From Sanguinoderma infundibulare (Eukaryota > Basidiomycota > Agaricomycetes > Polyporales > Polyporaceae): a stretch of DNA of 64,000 nucleotides. Positions within the stretch are counted from its first letter, which is position 1; the number at the start of each line of letters is the position of its first letter. Below the pieces are notes generated by a model. It was given only the letters and a program-made list of their open reading frames with translations, was not told the origin of the DNA and searched no databases. Location: positions 1,364,001 to 1,428,000 of the forward strand of contig JAVLRN010000002.1 of the NCBI GenBank assembly GCA_032821775.1, read 5' to 3'. Positions 1 through 10,178 of this stretch are shown here, in pieces. The translations under genes and the position numbers were made by a program.

Positions 1-3000
1 GAGGGGTCTTCAGGTGCCGTCTGTAGGTCCAAGGTGTCCCCGACGACACTCTCTCAAGACCCAGGGTTCCTACACGACCTTGCGGTTCTTCAAGCTCTAG
101 CGAGAGCAAACCCGCCGTCTCCGACCTACATCGTTTCCGATCCGTACCGTCCACGTTTGCTCCGAACGCACTCGTCCCCCGACTACCGCGCCAAACCGTA
201 CCACGCGTCCCACGCAAGAGCCGCTTCGCTCGACGCATCAACGGCTCCCAAGCCAGTCTGCAATGTCCGCGACCTTAAGGGTCTCGGAATCGACAGCTCG
301 AACCTCGAATCCGTCCTCTCTGAGCCGCATACGTCCCGTAGACGTGCACCCCCCACGCAAACTCCGTATTCTACCGCTCCGAACACGCTGAACCCTCCCA
401 TACCGAGCGGTTCATCTCGAATCCCGCAGCCGATCACTCCGTCCCGTTTCCCCCGTGCTCAGTCATCGCAGACTCAGCAGCCCCCCCCACCTACGACGCA
501 GAATCCTCCGACAAGTGTCGCGGCCTCCACGATGGCAGCAAAGGGCGCAAAGGCTATGCCCCTCCGCGGCGAGCGGACCTGTCCGAAATTCGACCCGGCG
601 CAAACACGCGGTATCATATCCTACTTCGAGGATCTTAGGCAGCTGTTCGACCGTCACGAGCTAGACAACGAAGAGGAGCGGAAGGACTTCGCGATCCACT
701 ATGTCGTACCGACGGTCGCGGAAGCGTGGAAGTACATGCCCTCCTATATCGACAAGGTGGCCAAGTACAGCGAGTTCGAGAAGGAGGTGCTCGAGCTTTA
801 CCCCAACACGAACGAGAAGCAGATCTGGACGATTCAGAACCTCGACGCGGTCATGGGCAAACGCGATCGTCTTGAACCTGTTACCACGCATGCGGAGTAC
901 CTCGAACATCACATCGAAGTCTTTCCGATCGTCATGTACCTGAAGAAGGAAGGCCGGATCACAGAGGAGGTCGCGGGCGACGCGCTCCTCAAGGCACTTG
1001 CCGTGCCTATCCGGGCGCGGGTTATAGCACGCCTCGACGCGACGAATCCGAATGTGATCGGTGACGCGCCGTGGCCGTTCGCGGAGATCCACGCTGCGAT
1101 TCAGCATGTCATTCAGCGTCCCCGCATGTACGCAGCGGATCTCGCACCGCACATCGCCTTTACTGAGCCACCCGCTCGGTACTACGCCCCGAGCGCACCG
1201 TCCGGGTACTCCGCGCAGACGCACATGCCAAATCCTGCTCCCGCGGTCAAGGCGGAGCCGTCCGTTGAAATGTTCCAGGCCATCCTAGACGGCATCGACC
1301 GGCTTAACAAGAATATCACGTCGAGCCGTGGTCCGCCTCGTCTCCCGACTCCGCCGGCTGGCCGTTACGACAGCGCGGGCCGTCAGGACAACACGGGGCA
1401 AAGGAACGATGCGGGCATGGGACAAGGTCAGAACGCTCGTCGAGATGGCTGCTTCTACTGTGGCGGTCCGGACTGTAGCACGCGTAACTGTCGGGCAATC
1501 CACGATGACATGGCTGCGGGCAAGATTCGTCGTGACATGAGCGGTCGCATTGTGCTGGCTGACTACTCGCCCGTCCCCGAAACACCACGCGGTCTCACGA
1601 TCCAGGAGCGCATCAACATCGCGTTAGACGCACGACGTGCTAACCAGCAAACCGCGCAGAACGCTCCTCAGAACGTGCCGCAGAACGCTGCTCAGATGAC
1701 CCTGGTGTTGGAAGGACTGGACGAAGGGGGCCAGATCGACGCGGAAATCTTCGAGCTGTCCACCGAGGCTACGACGCGTAAAGCCGCGCCTGGCAGACAG
1801 ATTATGGACTACGTGCTCGTTCCCCCGAGTCGTAAGCCCTCGGACAAGCCGACCGACCGCGCGCCTCCCGTTTTGCAGAATGCATCGAGCTCCACGTCGC
1901 CTAGTGCCCCTGTTCAGCCGCCAGTTGACAAGGGGAAGCGCGTCGCGACGTACGGCGACGACGCGCGTGATCAGTGGGCCAGACCTGTTCATCCTTTTGC
2001 GAGCGCATGCGACGCTACAAACGCGGTGCTCCCAGCAAAGGAGCCTCAGCCCGCGAACGGCGCGAGCGACGCACTCCCGAAGACAGGACCCGCGTTCAAG
2101 GCCATCGCCACGCGGCCGCTCGAGCCTGCCTATAGAACGACGTTCCCCGAGCTCGATGCAGATGCAGAAGAGCGCGTCGCTCAGCGTTTGCTCTCCGGAG
2201 GTTTAGAGATCTCGTCGAAGGAGCTGCTCAGCATCGCGCCTGGTGTGCGACGTCGGGTCCATGACATCACAGCCGCGCGTCGCCTGGTGAGCGCACCGAA
2301 AGACAAGCCTTCGAACGTCGCATTGACGCCCGGTTCATCTAGTGCGACCACCGCGCGGTTGCAGACGCAGGAGGACCGTCGTCCTTTGCAAGCGTATATC
2401 GAGGAAGTAGACGATGAAGACGCTCCGAACCACGCGAAGGAAGCGCACGTTCTCAATCTGTCAGCAGCTGACGCCTCGGAGGACGGCCCTCTCGAGCTCG
2501 CGAACTTGACGGCCGACGACGAGCTACCGCGCGGTATACTTCGCCTTTCTGGAGACTCGGTGGAGGGCATTGACCCCGCCCGGTCTGCTATGTCGCGCGT
2601 CCGCTTGCGCATGCTCTGGGCGATTGTCAGTGCCTCCTTGGTCACCGAATGCATCATCGACTGTGGCTGTCAGTTCATCTCTATGAGCGAGGAGCGCTGT
2701 CTCAAGGCGGGCATTGCGTACGATCCGAACGTCAACCTTCGCGCGGTTGCAGCGAACGGTTCAGTCGACCAGGTTCTAGGCGTCGCACGAAACGTCCCTA
2801 TTACCGTCAGTCGGGACATGACTGCGTACTTCCAGATCTTCATCATTCGAAACGCATCGTACGATGTTCTCCTCGGTCGCCCCTTCGACGCAATCTTCAA
2901 TGCGAAGTTCGAGAACCTGCTGGGCGAAAACCATGTCGTCACCCTGACCTGTCCGACAACGGACGCGGTCCTGGTTATCCCCACCTATCCGCGTGGTGAA

Positions 3001-3045
3001 CGTCCACCTCCGTCGCCGGCTCAGGTGCTGGGTTTTCAAGGGTAG
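1..3045 (+). CDS. gag: Gag-protease polyprotein of the Gypsy element, 5' partial
   Basis: The reading frame is already open at base 1, so the true start lies outside; the first internal candidate is a GTG at 34. The N-terminal third is Pro/Ser/Thr-rich, followed by a helical capsid-like part at about 560-1130. A zinc-knuckle-like motif at 1450-1491 reads C-x2-C-x4-C-x4-C, with Cys where CCHC knuckles have His. A retropepsin-like domain lies at about 2600-2920 with a late hydrophobic 'DVLLGRPF' strand; the catalytic triplet position reads Asp-Cys-Gly (2659-2667) instead of Asp-Thr/Ser-Gly. The ORF ends at TAG 3043-3045, just after the slippery heptamer GGGTTTT. Gag packages the RNA and the protease would cleave the polyprotein. 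Whether the two motif changes are family traits or decay cannot be told here. Confidence 0.85.
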   Translation, partial: EGSSGAVCRSKVSPTTLSQDPGFLHDLAVLQALARANPPSPTYIVSDPYRPRLLRTHSSPDYRAKPYHASHARAASLDASTAPKPVCNVRDLKGLGIDSSNLESVLSEPHTSRRRAPPTQTPYSTAPNTLNPPIPSGSSRIPQPITPSRFPRAQSSQTQQPPPPTTQNPPTSVAASTMAAKGAKAMPLRGERTCPKFDPAQTRGIISYFEDLRQLFDRHELDNEEERKDFAIHYVVPTVAEAWKYMPSYIDKVAKYSEFEKEVLELYPNTNEKQIWTIQNLDAVMGKRDRLEPVTTHAEYLEHHIEVFPIVMYLKKEGRITEEVAGDALLKALAVPIRARVIARLDATNPNVIGDAPWPFAEIHAAIQHVIQRPRMYAADLAPHIAFTEPPARYYAPSAPSGYSAQTHMPNPAPAVKAEPSVEMFQAILDGIDRLNKNITSSRGPPRLPTPPAGRYDSAGRQDNTGQRNDAGMGQGQNARRDGCFYCGGPDCSTRNCRAIHDDMAAGKIRRDMSGRIVLADYSPVPETPRGLTIQERINIALDARRANQQTAQNAPQNVPQNAAQMTLVLEGLDEGGQIDAEIFELSTEATTRKAAPGRQIMDYVLVPPSRKPSDKPTDRAPPVLQNASSSTSPSAPVQPPVDKGKRVATYGDDARDQWARPVHPFASACDATNAVLPAKEPQPANGASDALPKTGPAFKAIATRPLEPAYRTTFPELDADAEERVAQRLLSGGLEISSKELLSIAPGVRRRVHDITAARRLVSAPKDKPSNVALTPGSSSATTARLQTQEDRRPLQAYIEEVDDEDAPNHAKEAHVLNLSAADASEDGPLELANLTADDELPRGILRLSGDSVEGIDPARSAMSRVRLRMLWAIVSASLVTECIIDCGCQFISMSEERCLKAGIAYDPNVNLRAVAANGSVDQVLGVARNVPITVSRDMTAYFQIFIIRNASYDVLLGRPFDAIFNAKFENLLGENHVVTLTCPTTDAVLVIPTYPRGERPPPSPAQVLGFQG
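3030..3036 (+). promoter_or_regulatory. Candidate -1 ribosomal frameshift site (GGGTTTT) between gag and pol
   Basis: The gag frame reads CTG GGT TTT CAA GGG TAG. The heptamer G GGT TTT fits the X XXY YYZ rule for simultaneous -1 slippage and lies six bases before the gag stop. The -1 frame is exactly the pol frame, open from there through protease-RT linker sequence. A perfect 7-bp inverted repeat, ACGACGA at 3061-3067 and TCGTCGT at 3082-3088, lies downstream, although its 24-nt spacer is longer than usual for a stimulatory hairpin. Confidence 0.6.
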
Positions 3046-5408
3046 AGGAGTTAATACCAGACGACGAGGGAGCGACTGCTTTCGTCGTAGAGTACGATCG
3101 AAATCGTGGTACCGCTTCCTTCACCTCGTATACCCCGATTCCAAGTCTGGACAGCTCCTCTATTTGTTTTGCGTATCTTTTGTCGTGCGATCAGAAGGTT
3201 TTGCCTCCCGATAAGTCTACCGTTTTCGCTTCTCAGTTTCGTTACGATATATGTCTTCCGGACACAGAAAATGGTTTACCGCGTGGTGCCATTTCTACAC
3301 CACGCGATCCGCGTCGTTCTGCTGAATCTTTTACATACGATCTCGACTCTACTATACAAAACGATACAACGCCGTCCGATTCCTTCATCGAAGTTCCAAT
3401 TGCGCCCCTTTATGCACACTCTTCATCTCCATCTCTGATATACCCTGAAGTTTCGTTTCCGCTCGCTGCTAATCTGTATGAAATAGGTTACGACGCGCCG
3501 CAACAGCGCGACTCTCCAGAAGCCGACGACGCGGCCGAGATCTTCCTTTCTCTCAAGAAGAAGTACAAGCCTGCCGCGTTGAAGGTTCGCCCACTCCAGA
3601 CGGAGCTCCCCGACTGTTTCCGCATCATTCGGCGCATTGTAGGCGACCCCCTCGCAGACATGCCCAAACTCGACCCGAACCCCCCTCCGTTTACGCCTGG
3701 TGTTCGCTACACAATGAAACGACGCGACGCGATGTGAAAGGCCCATTCTCACCTCCTCAACGACGCGGAGCTCGATGTTCTCGACGATCTCATCAAGAAA
3801 CAGGAGCTGGGCATCGCTTGGGACGACTCCGAGCGTGGTCGGTTTCGATGCGACTTCTTTCCTCCGATCGAGATCCCCACTGTACCGCACAAGCCTTGGG
3901 TTCTCAAGAACTTCCCGATACCGCCTGGTCTGTACAAGGAGGTCTGCGGGATCATCCGGAAGAAGATCGACAGCGGGGTTTACGAACCGTCGAACTCGTC
4001 CTACCACTCGAACTGGTTCTGCATGCTCAAGAAGGACGGGAAGAGTCTCCGCATCGTTCATAGCCTCGAGCCGCTCAACGCGGTCACCATACAACATTCC
4101 GGCGTTCCACCTCTCCCCGAACACCTCGCTGAACAATTCGCTGGTCGACCGTGCCTAGCTCTCCTCGATCTCTACATCGGTTACGACGAGTGAGAAATAG
4201 CAGAGTCGTCGCGCGATTTGACCACCTTCCAGACCCCCTACGGCGTGCACCGCCTGGTGATGCTCCCCATGGGCTGGTCTAACTCCGTTCCCATCTTCCA
4301 CGACGACGTCACGTTCATACTCCAGGAAGAAATTCCCCACCGCACAATTCCGTACGTCGATGATGTACCCGTTAAGGGACCCGAAAGCGACTATCGCTTG
4401 GCAGACGGCTCTTACGAGATGATCAAGGTCCACGTTGACTCCGCGCGAATGCCTGGACCGCACAAGTTCCTCGTTCACGCGCGGTGCGTGACTACATCTT
4501 GGCCGGAAGCTCGCGCCATAACCTCTGAGGGCGCGCGCGCGCTCGGCGAGTTCCTTTTCCAGGACATCATCGCGTGGTGGAACGCAGTCAGCGAGATCGT
4601 CTCCGACAACGGTTCCCCATGGGTGAAGGCGCTCGAGTATCTCGCGTCCAAATACCATATAAACCACATCCGCATCTCTGGCTACAACTCGCGCGCGAAC
4701 GGTGTCGTTGAAAGCCCTCACCACCCGATGCGCGACATCCTTTTCAAGGCGATGGACGGCGACGGTAAGAAGTGGGCGACCCAGCTCCACTCTGTGCTGT
4801 GGGCCGACCGCGCGACCACGCGTCGTAGGCTAGGCTGTTCCCCTTACTTTGCGCTCACGGGCACGCACCCGGTGTTGCCACTCGACATCGTCGAAGCCAT
4901 GTACCTCGCTCCGACCGCCGACAGCATCCTTACAACCGAGGACCTTTTAGCTCGTCGCGCGGTGACCTTGCAGAAGCGCGAACACCAGGTCGCTCTCATC
5001 CGCTCGGTGGTCTACAAAGCGAGAGTGACTGCTGTCAAGCGGCTCGAGGAGCTGCACCGCCGTACTGTGCGCGACTACGACTGCAAGCTGAACACCTTGG
5101 TGCTTCTGCGCAACACGGCGATTGAGAAGTCCCTCAACAGGAAGATGCGTCCGCGCTACCTGGGGCCTTACCTCGTCGTCACCCGTAACCGGGGAAAGGC
5201 GTACATCCTCTCTGAGCTCGATGGCGCTGTCTTTGACCGCCCCGTCGCGGCGTTCCGGGTCATACCCTACCTCGCACGAACGGAGGCTATCGACGTACCG
5301 CGCGGTTGGTTAGACGCCGACACACGTCGTATACGCGACCTCGAAGCCTCTTCGGACAAGGGCGAGGGTGCTGACGACTTCGACACCGATCTTGTGGATG
5401 GCGTTTGA
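3037..5408 (+). pseudogene. pol: Pol (reverse transcriptase-integrase) of the Gypsy element, interrupted and internally deleted
   Basis: One reading frame from 3037 to 5408, broken only by TGA at 3735-3737 and 4191-4193. RT landmarks include 'TPYGVHRLVMLPMGW' after 4220 and the active site Tyr-Val-Asp-Asp at 4353-4364. About 20 codons later the frame passes directly into the integrase core, so the rest of RT, RNase H and the integrase zinc-binding domain are missing. Candidate catalytic residues of integrase are Asp 4437, Asp 4605 (in 'SDNG') and Glu 4710 (in 'NGVVES'). The C-terminal part has the 'KMRPRYLGPYLVV' DNA-binding-like stretch of fungal elements. The join is in frame. It cannot encode an active replicase as it stands. 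Confidence 0.85.
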
Positions 5409-5460
5409 GCCGCCCTGTTCTAGCCGTTTTGCTGAGCAGTCGACCGGGACGGTCGACTTT

Positions 5461-5475
5461 TCAGTGGGGGGGAGA
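5461..5475 (+). repeat. First polypurine tract after pol
   Basis: TCAGTGGGGGGGAGA, identical to the copy at 9113-9127. A polypurine tract normally primes plus-strand DNA just before the 3' LTR. Here no LTR-like TGTAGGG start follows, which makes it internal, like a central tract, or the scar of an insertion. Confidence 0.55.
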
Positions 5476-5892
5476 GATAGGTGCTGGCTACCGTGCGGTT
5501 GCGCATGGACTTTGGTTTCCTTTTTACTTATACGACATAGGCTCCATTTCTCTATTTCCCTCCTCTTTGCTTACATGACAGACACGATTTCCTTTCACGC
5601 AACGACGTTTTTCTAGCACACAGCTATTTTATTCTGCTACTATACTATATACGACAAGACATGACTTACGACGCGAAAGCTACAACGCGAGATGATGCTA
5701 TGGACGAGATATGAGAAGGACAGAGAGATTATGGGGCTATACGATACTACGACGGTTCAAGAACTTTTTATCAGACCTTTTCTATGAGATGAGACTGAAG
5801 CGACAGGACAGGACAGGGAACGCACCGCGCGGTGCAGATATCCTACACGATGGAACCACAGCGCGACCAAGAAAGGGACGGCAACGCCCCGT
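5476..5892. other. Gap between pol and antisense ORF
   Basis: AT-richer than the flanking coding parts. It has one copy of the ACCGCGCGGT palindrome at 5824-5833. No gene is seen. Confidence 0.5.
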
Positions 5893-7915
5893 CTACTTGC
5901 ACGAAGATGACGGCTCCTCGCTGCCCCGACGTGGCACCCACTCCGACTGGTACTGGCCGAACCGCATCCCAGTTCGCTCTTCCTCTTCCTTCATGAGGAA
6001 GTCCATCACCGCGCGGTCAAGCTTCATGCGCAGGCCAAGACGGGTGAACTCCTTGCGGATGTGCAGGACCTTGCCGTCCAAGAGCGAGAGCCCGTCCTCG
6101 ATAACGCCTGACAACGCGCCGGGAGCAACTGCACGAGAAGACGATGGTCCTGCGGCAGGCACGACAGCAGGCCCAGCAGCCGCGACCGTTCCCCCGCTCG
6201 CAGGGGCCTCAGCAGGAGCGGGGTCCGACGAGATGGGCGGGAAGTCGAAATCCATGGGGTCGTCGGCGCGCAGGGTGATCTCGTCCTCCGCGGGGTTCTC
6301 CATGGTGGCTGGAGCCTCTTTGACGCGGGGCGCGGCACTGGACGACGATGCGGCGAGGGTGACTGCCAGAGTTTGCGACGAGGCGGGCTCGTCGAAGTCG
6401 TCGCGCGCTGGCTCCTCAGGGTCCAGGAGGGTCTCTTCGTCGTCTGGGACCGAGTGCAGCAGGTAGTCGAGCACGTCGTCCGGCACTGCGGGTAGGTCGC
6501 CGACATCGTAGCGGAAGGGAGTAGGGCCGGCGCGAGGAGGTTCGACCTCCGCCCGTTTGAGACGGGCTTCCAGCAGGGTTGCGTCGTCAACCGTGAGACG
6601 CCAGTCCGGGTGCGCCTTGACGTGCCGAAGGATGGCCTCGACGACCGCGCGGTCTTTGCCCTTGAGCTTCGAGGGGATCGAGTGGCCAACGCCGTTGAAG
6701 ATGGCGATGACGGCCGAGTTCCGACGGATCTCCCCAGTGCGACTACGCATGATATGGCGGCACGAGATGTGCTTGCGCACGCATTCCACGCAGCGGATCG
6801 CCTCCGGGTGCGGCTCGCAGTCGCCGTCCGGTTGGCACCCGTCGCACCGCGTGGTGCCCCACGACAAGAACGACACCTTACTGCCGCCGCGCTTGCGCGT
6901 TTTCTTGGCGTCGGGAGGCGTTTCCGGCTGCTCTGGGGCCTTGCGCTTCGCGCCGACGGGACGAGGCTGTGGGCCCTTTTTGGCCGAGGACGACGCAGAC
7001 GCGCGTGGCATGACTGTCTTGGGCGCGGTCTCTTCCTCGGACGAGTTGACTTCAATGGCCGCGTCGACAGTGCCCGCGCGGGCCTTCCCCTTTCTGCTGC
7101 CCGTGTTTGTCTTCTTCGGGCAGGGAGTGGGAGGAGGGAGCGCGCTGGGTTGGGCGGTGGTGCGCGACCGCATGGAAGGGCGAGAAGCGATGGGCGGGCC
7201 CCCAGTGGACATTCGGGCATTGGGCCTTGCGACGAGAGGCTTTGGCGCGATGGACGACGCGGCTGGCACACTGGCGACTGGGCGCGCGCTCGACGCGGAC
7301 GTCCCTTCCTCCGCGAAGGCGGCTTGCTGCTCCTGGTCTGGAGAGCGGAGGTCAGCGAGCGTCTTCAAGCAGCATCTGGGTGACTTACAATCGCGCACAG
7401 CTTGGGTCTCGACCTCGCGGGTTTGTGTCAGCTCCGCGAAGACCGCGTCGATGCGACCGTTGATCTCCTTCTTGGCGGCGCGGCCTTCTTCCGCGGAAAG
7501 GTCCTCGTTTTCGACTTGCGCTTGGACGCCTTGACGCTCCGTGTGGAGGGCCGCGTGGCGGGTCTCAAGTTCTGCGCACCGCCTCGAGCATGCGGGGCCG
7601 CGTCCGTTGGCCGTACGATAGGACGACGCGTTTGACCTCCTCCGGCGATGAGTGCGTCCGCATGAGGTCGCCAAACTGAGTGAAGTGTTCGTCCAGCAGC
7701 ACCAGGTCGGGAAGTGCGGAGACCGCCTCGAGAAACCGGTCGTGGAGCTCGCTCCGGGCGACAGTGTTGTGCGAGTCGCTGAGCGAGATGAGCTCGCCGA
7801 TGAGACGGACGAGCGGCGCGACGTCGGTGGCCGGGTGGTCGAGCCAGGGCAGGACGTAGTGCACGCGCAGCTCTTGGAGCGTGACCGCGTGGAGTTCGGA
7901 AGAGGAGCGGCTCAT
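5893..7915 (-). CDS. Antisense ORF 1 of the Gypsy element: disordered protein with Zn2Cys6-like cysteine cluster, one frameshift
   Basis: I do not recognise the protein. ATG at 7915 starts a helical N-terminal domain ('MSRSSSELHAV') that continues to about 7580, where a one-base shift is needed to enter the long frame ending at 5893. The middle is Ala/Pro/Ser/Lys-rich and probably disordered. A cysteine cluster lies at about 6770-6870 with spacing C-x2-C-x5-C-x8-C-x2-C-x6-C, close to the fungal Zn2Cys6 binuclear cluster but one residue short in the first loop. An acidic stretch and a helical, charged C-terminus follow. It lies antisense between pol and the second polypurine tract. It may be an accessory transposon protein or a captured host gene. 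The shift could be decay, an assembly error or an unseen intron. Confidence 0.55.
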
Positions 7916-7981
7916 GGCGGAGGGACAGGTGACGAAGGGTAGGCGAGGAAGTGGGTGCGCAAAAGAGGCGACAACTCCCAA

Positions 7982-8395
7982 TGCTCAAGTCTATATGGCC
8001 GCCTTGGACGTCCTCACTCTGCTTCTGCGCGACCTCAGGAAGCGTTCCTCAGGGTCCACACCACGCAAGCGGCACCGAACGGTTGGCACGTCCATTATGT
8101 CACACATCAAGCTTCTACCCGTCTTCGGATTCCAAATCACAGCATGCGCGTTTCGATTACCTAATCCGTCAGGAAGCACTGCCCTTTTCCTCAATCATTT
8201 CTAATCGTCCTCTATCGACCTCAAGTCGCTCCGCTGATCACCGGATACCGTGCGCGGCAGTCGCCAGACTTCGACCGCGCCGTCGACGGCGTTCTTCTTA
8301 TGTCAAGTCGTCAGCTTCCGCCCGTCCGCGTTGGGATGCTTTGACTCACCACGCTTCGCCGGACCGTCCGGAGGCCCCTTGTTCGGCGGCCGGCC
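7982..8395. other. Spacer between the two antisense ORFs
   Basis: No convincing coding sequence. It may serve as promoter region for antisense ORF 1. Confidence 0.4.
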
Positions 8396-8977
8396 TCATT
8401 CGACTTCTCGTAACGGCACTCCGTTGAAACTGGCGTACTCACGACGCGTGTCTGCCTCATTGCACGTGGACCAATGGATGAACTCCTCGACGCGTGCTTG
8501 ATCCGCGGCGCAGAGGTTCATTCCTGCGCGCTCCAGAACGTACCGGAACGAGAACGCCATGTCCCGATACGTCTTCGCCGCCGCCCACTGCAGCCGGAGT
8601 TCGCTTGTGAGCGCTTCGCGCCGTACTCGGTCGAATTCCGCGTCAAAGTGCTGCAGGATTTCGGGCATGTTCCACGTTTCGAGCATCAGCCTGACCTGGT
8701 TGGTGGCCGACAGGATGACGGTGGAGTCCGAACAGATGCGCAGCAGCGCTCCCTGCACCGCGCGGTGAGCATGAGCCCGATGGTTAACGATGCGAAGACG
8801 TACGAGGCCTAGCACGAGGCGGTCCAGACACTTCTTCACATCCGCCTCGACGAACGCTTCCCCGTTCACGACGATTTGCAGCTCGGCTATCTGGCGTTCC
8901 ACCGTATCTTCGGCCTTCGGCAGCAGGATCGCGCAGACCTCGTTGCAGTGCTGTTCCGTGTTGTTGAGCGCGCTCAT
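8396..8977 (-). CDS. Antisense ORF 2 of the Gypsy element: 193-aa helical protein of unknown function
   Basis: An uninterrupted ATG-started frame of 193 aa on the strand opposite to gag-pol. It is predicted helical by composition, begins 'MSALNNTEQHCNEVC' and has regularly spaced hydrophobics and several Arg-rich turns. There is no signal peptide, membrane segment or motif I can name. It ends about 135 bp inside the second polypurine tract and contains one copy of the element's palindrome at 8757-8766. An intact frame of this length with transposon-like base use argues for a real product, but it has no recognisable relatives from memory. Confidence 0.5.
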   Translation of the reverse strand: MSALNNTEQHCNEVCAILLPKAEDTVERQIAELQIVVNGEAFVEADVKKCLDRLVLGLVRLRIVNHRAHAHRAVQGALLRICSDSTVILSATNQVRLMLETWNMPEILQHFDAEFDRVRREALTSELRLQWAAAKTYRDMAFSFRYVLERAGMNLCAADQARVEEFIHWSTCNEADTRREYASFNGVPLREVE

Positions 8978-9112
8978 CGTGCGTGGGGTAGGGTGCGTCG
9001 GACGTCGTGTTCTTCCGCCCTATGGTCTTTATCCTCGGTCCTCCGCGGCTCTCTCCCTTTCCGGTTCGTCGACCTCCGCGCGGCGTCGACTGAACTGAGG
9101 ACAGTTCAGATG

Positions 9113-9127
9113 TCAGTGGGGGGGAGA
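9113..9127 (+). repeat. Second polypurine tract, next to LTR start
   Basis: TCAGTGGGGGGGAGA directly followed by TGTAGGG. This is the expected arrangement of a plus-strand primer site abutting a 3' LTR that begins with TG. Confidence 0.65.
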
Positions 9128-10000
9128 TGTAGGGTCCCCTACGCGCCCTGTGCCCAGAATCTTCGCATTCCGCGTGGTTCCCTCTCGCACCGATCGGTCG
9201 CCACCGTATGCACCATACACGACTCGGGCCATCGGCCTTCCGCATCGTGCAGGCTCTTCGACTACCACGCGTATCTACCGCGCGGTTACCACGCATCGTG
9301 CGTGTCCCCCTTTGACCGCACGGCTCCTCTTCCTCGCGGCCCGATTACGCACATGGATTACGGGTGCCCTCGCACTCGGGGATCATTCGGTATGTCCTCG
9401 ATCGTATGCACGTCTCATTAAGTGCCACAGGACGTGCGGTGGCATGGCACGGTACCTTGCGGCTAGGCCTCCGATCGGTTTAGTACGATACGTGGCTATC
9501 TTCGACATGGTCACGATGCGTCGATCACGGTCACGTGTTGTGCTCGGCATGTACAGGATTCTTTGACTCTTTTACGATACTGCACGTTTCAGCTCGCGGT
9601 TGTTAGGTAGTTCTGTCGCAGGTGTCTCTCGGACTCTCTTTTAGGTTACAGTACGGTTCCACATGGTCTCTGTAGCTACGTTCCAGAGCTATGGTAGTCT
9701 AGTGGTGTTTGTGCCACTGCGCGGTATGCGCAGTGTGTGTCCTCTTTGTACTTAGTTTTGGATTGGTGTATGGATTCTCCAGGTTGCCCCTGGGCCTCAG
9801 ATCTCTCGTCTCTCGTACCTGCGTGCGTACGACTCCCATCGGGCTCCGAGTAGCCTCTCCGCATCGACTTCGAGCCTCTCTCCGTCAGTACGTTGTGCGA
9901 TTGCACGTACTCCGCATCGTTCTTCCTCCGCAGTGCCCGTGCGCACCGATCGTATCCGCATCGTATACTACCGCGTGGTAGTTGGTCTACGTGACCGCAC
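9128..10000 (+). repeat. Probable 3' LTR of the Gypsy element (right end uncertain)
   Basis: Starts TGTAGGGTCCCCTAC, a small hairpin, and continues as non-coding sequence. It carries ACCGCGCGGT at 9277-9286 and the variant ACCGCGTGGT at 9970-9979. No second LTR copy is available in the window to fix the end, so the right border is a guess. Confidence 0.45.
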
Positions 10001-10178
10001 CGTAGTTGAGTCTCCCCCTTTCCCTACCGTTCGGTGGCCTTTAGGCTTGCAGCACACCTGTACCACCTCGCATCTTTCCGTCACGGCCTGTCCTTTCCCC
10101 GCGTTGATCCTCCGGCTCTACGCGCAGGTTCCCCGTGCACGTTACAACGCGCACGACGCAGTTGTCCTGCGTGACTGA

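Larger units (their letters stand above)
1..9700 (+). mobile_element. Degenerate Ty3/Gypsy LTR retrotransposon, 5' end outside window
   Basis: Plus-strand gag and pol, then an antisense-coding segment, a second polypurine tract and an LTR start. Pol keeps reverse-transcriptase and integrase motifs in the Ty3/Gypsy order (protease, RT, integrase). The whole stretch shares the 10-bp palindrome ACCGCGCGGT (eight exact copies between 2350 and 9286), which I did not find elsewhere in the window; this supports reading it as one unit. The 5' LTR is not in the window and the right edge is uncertain, because LTR-like sequence runs into a second element before 10179. The element is non-autonomous: pol has two in-frame TGA codons and lacks RNase H. 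Confidence 0.8.
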
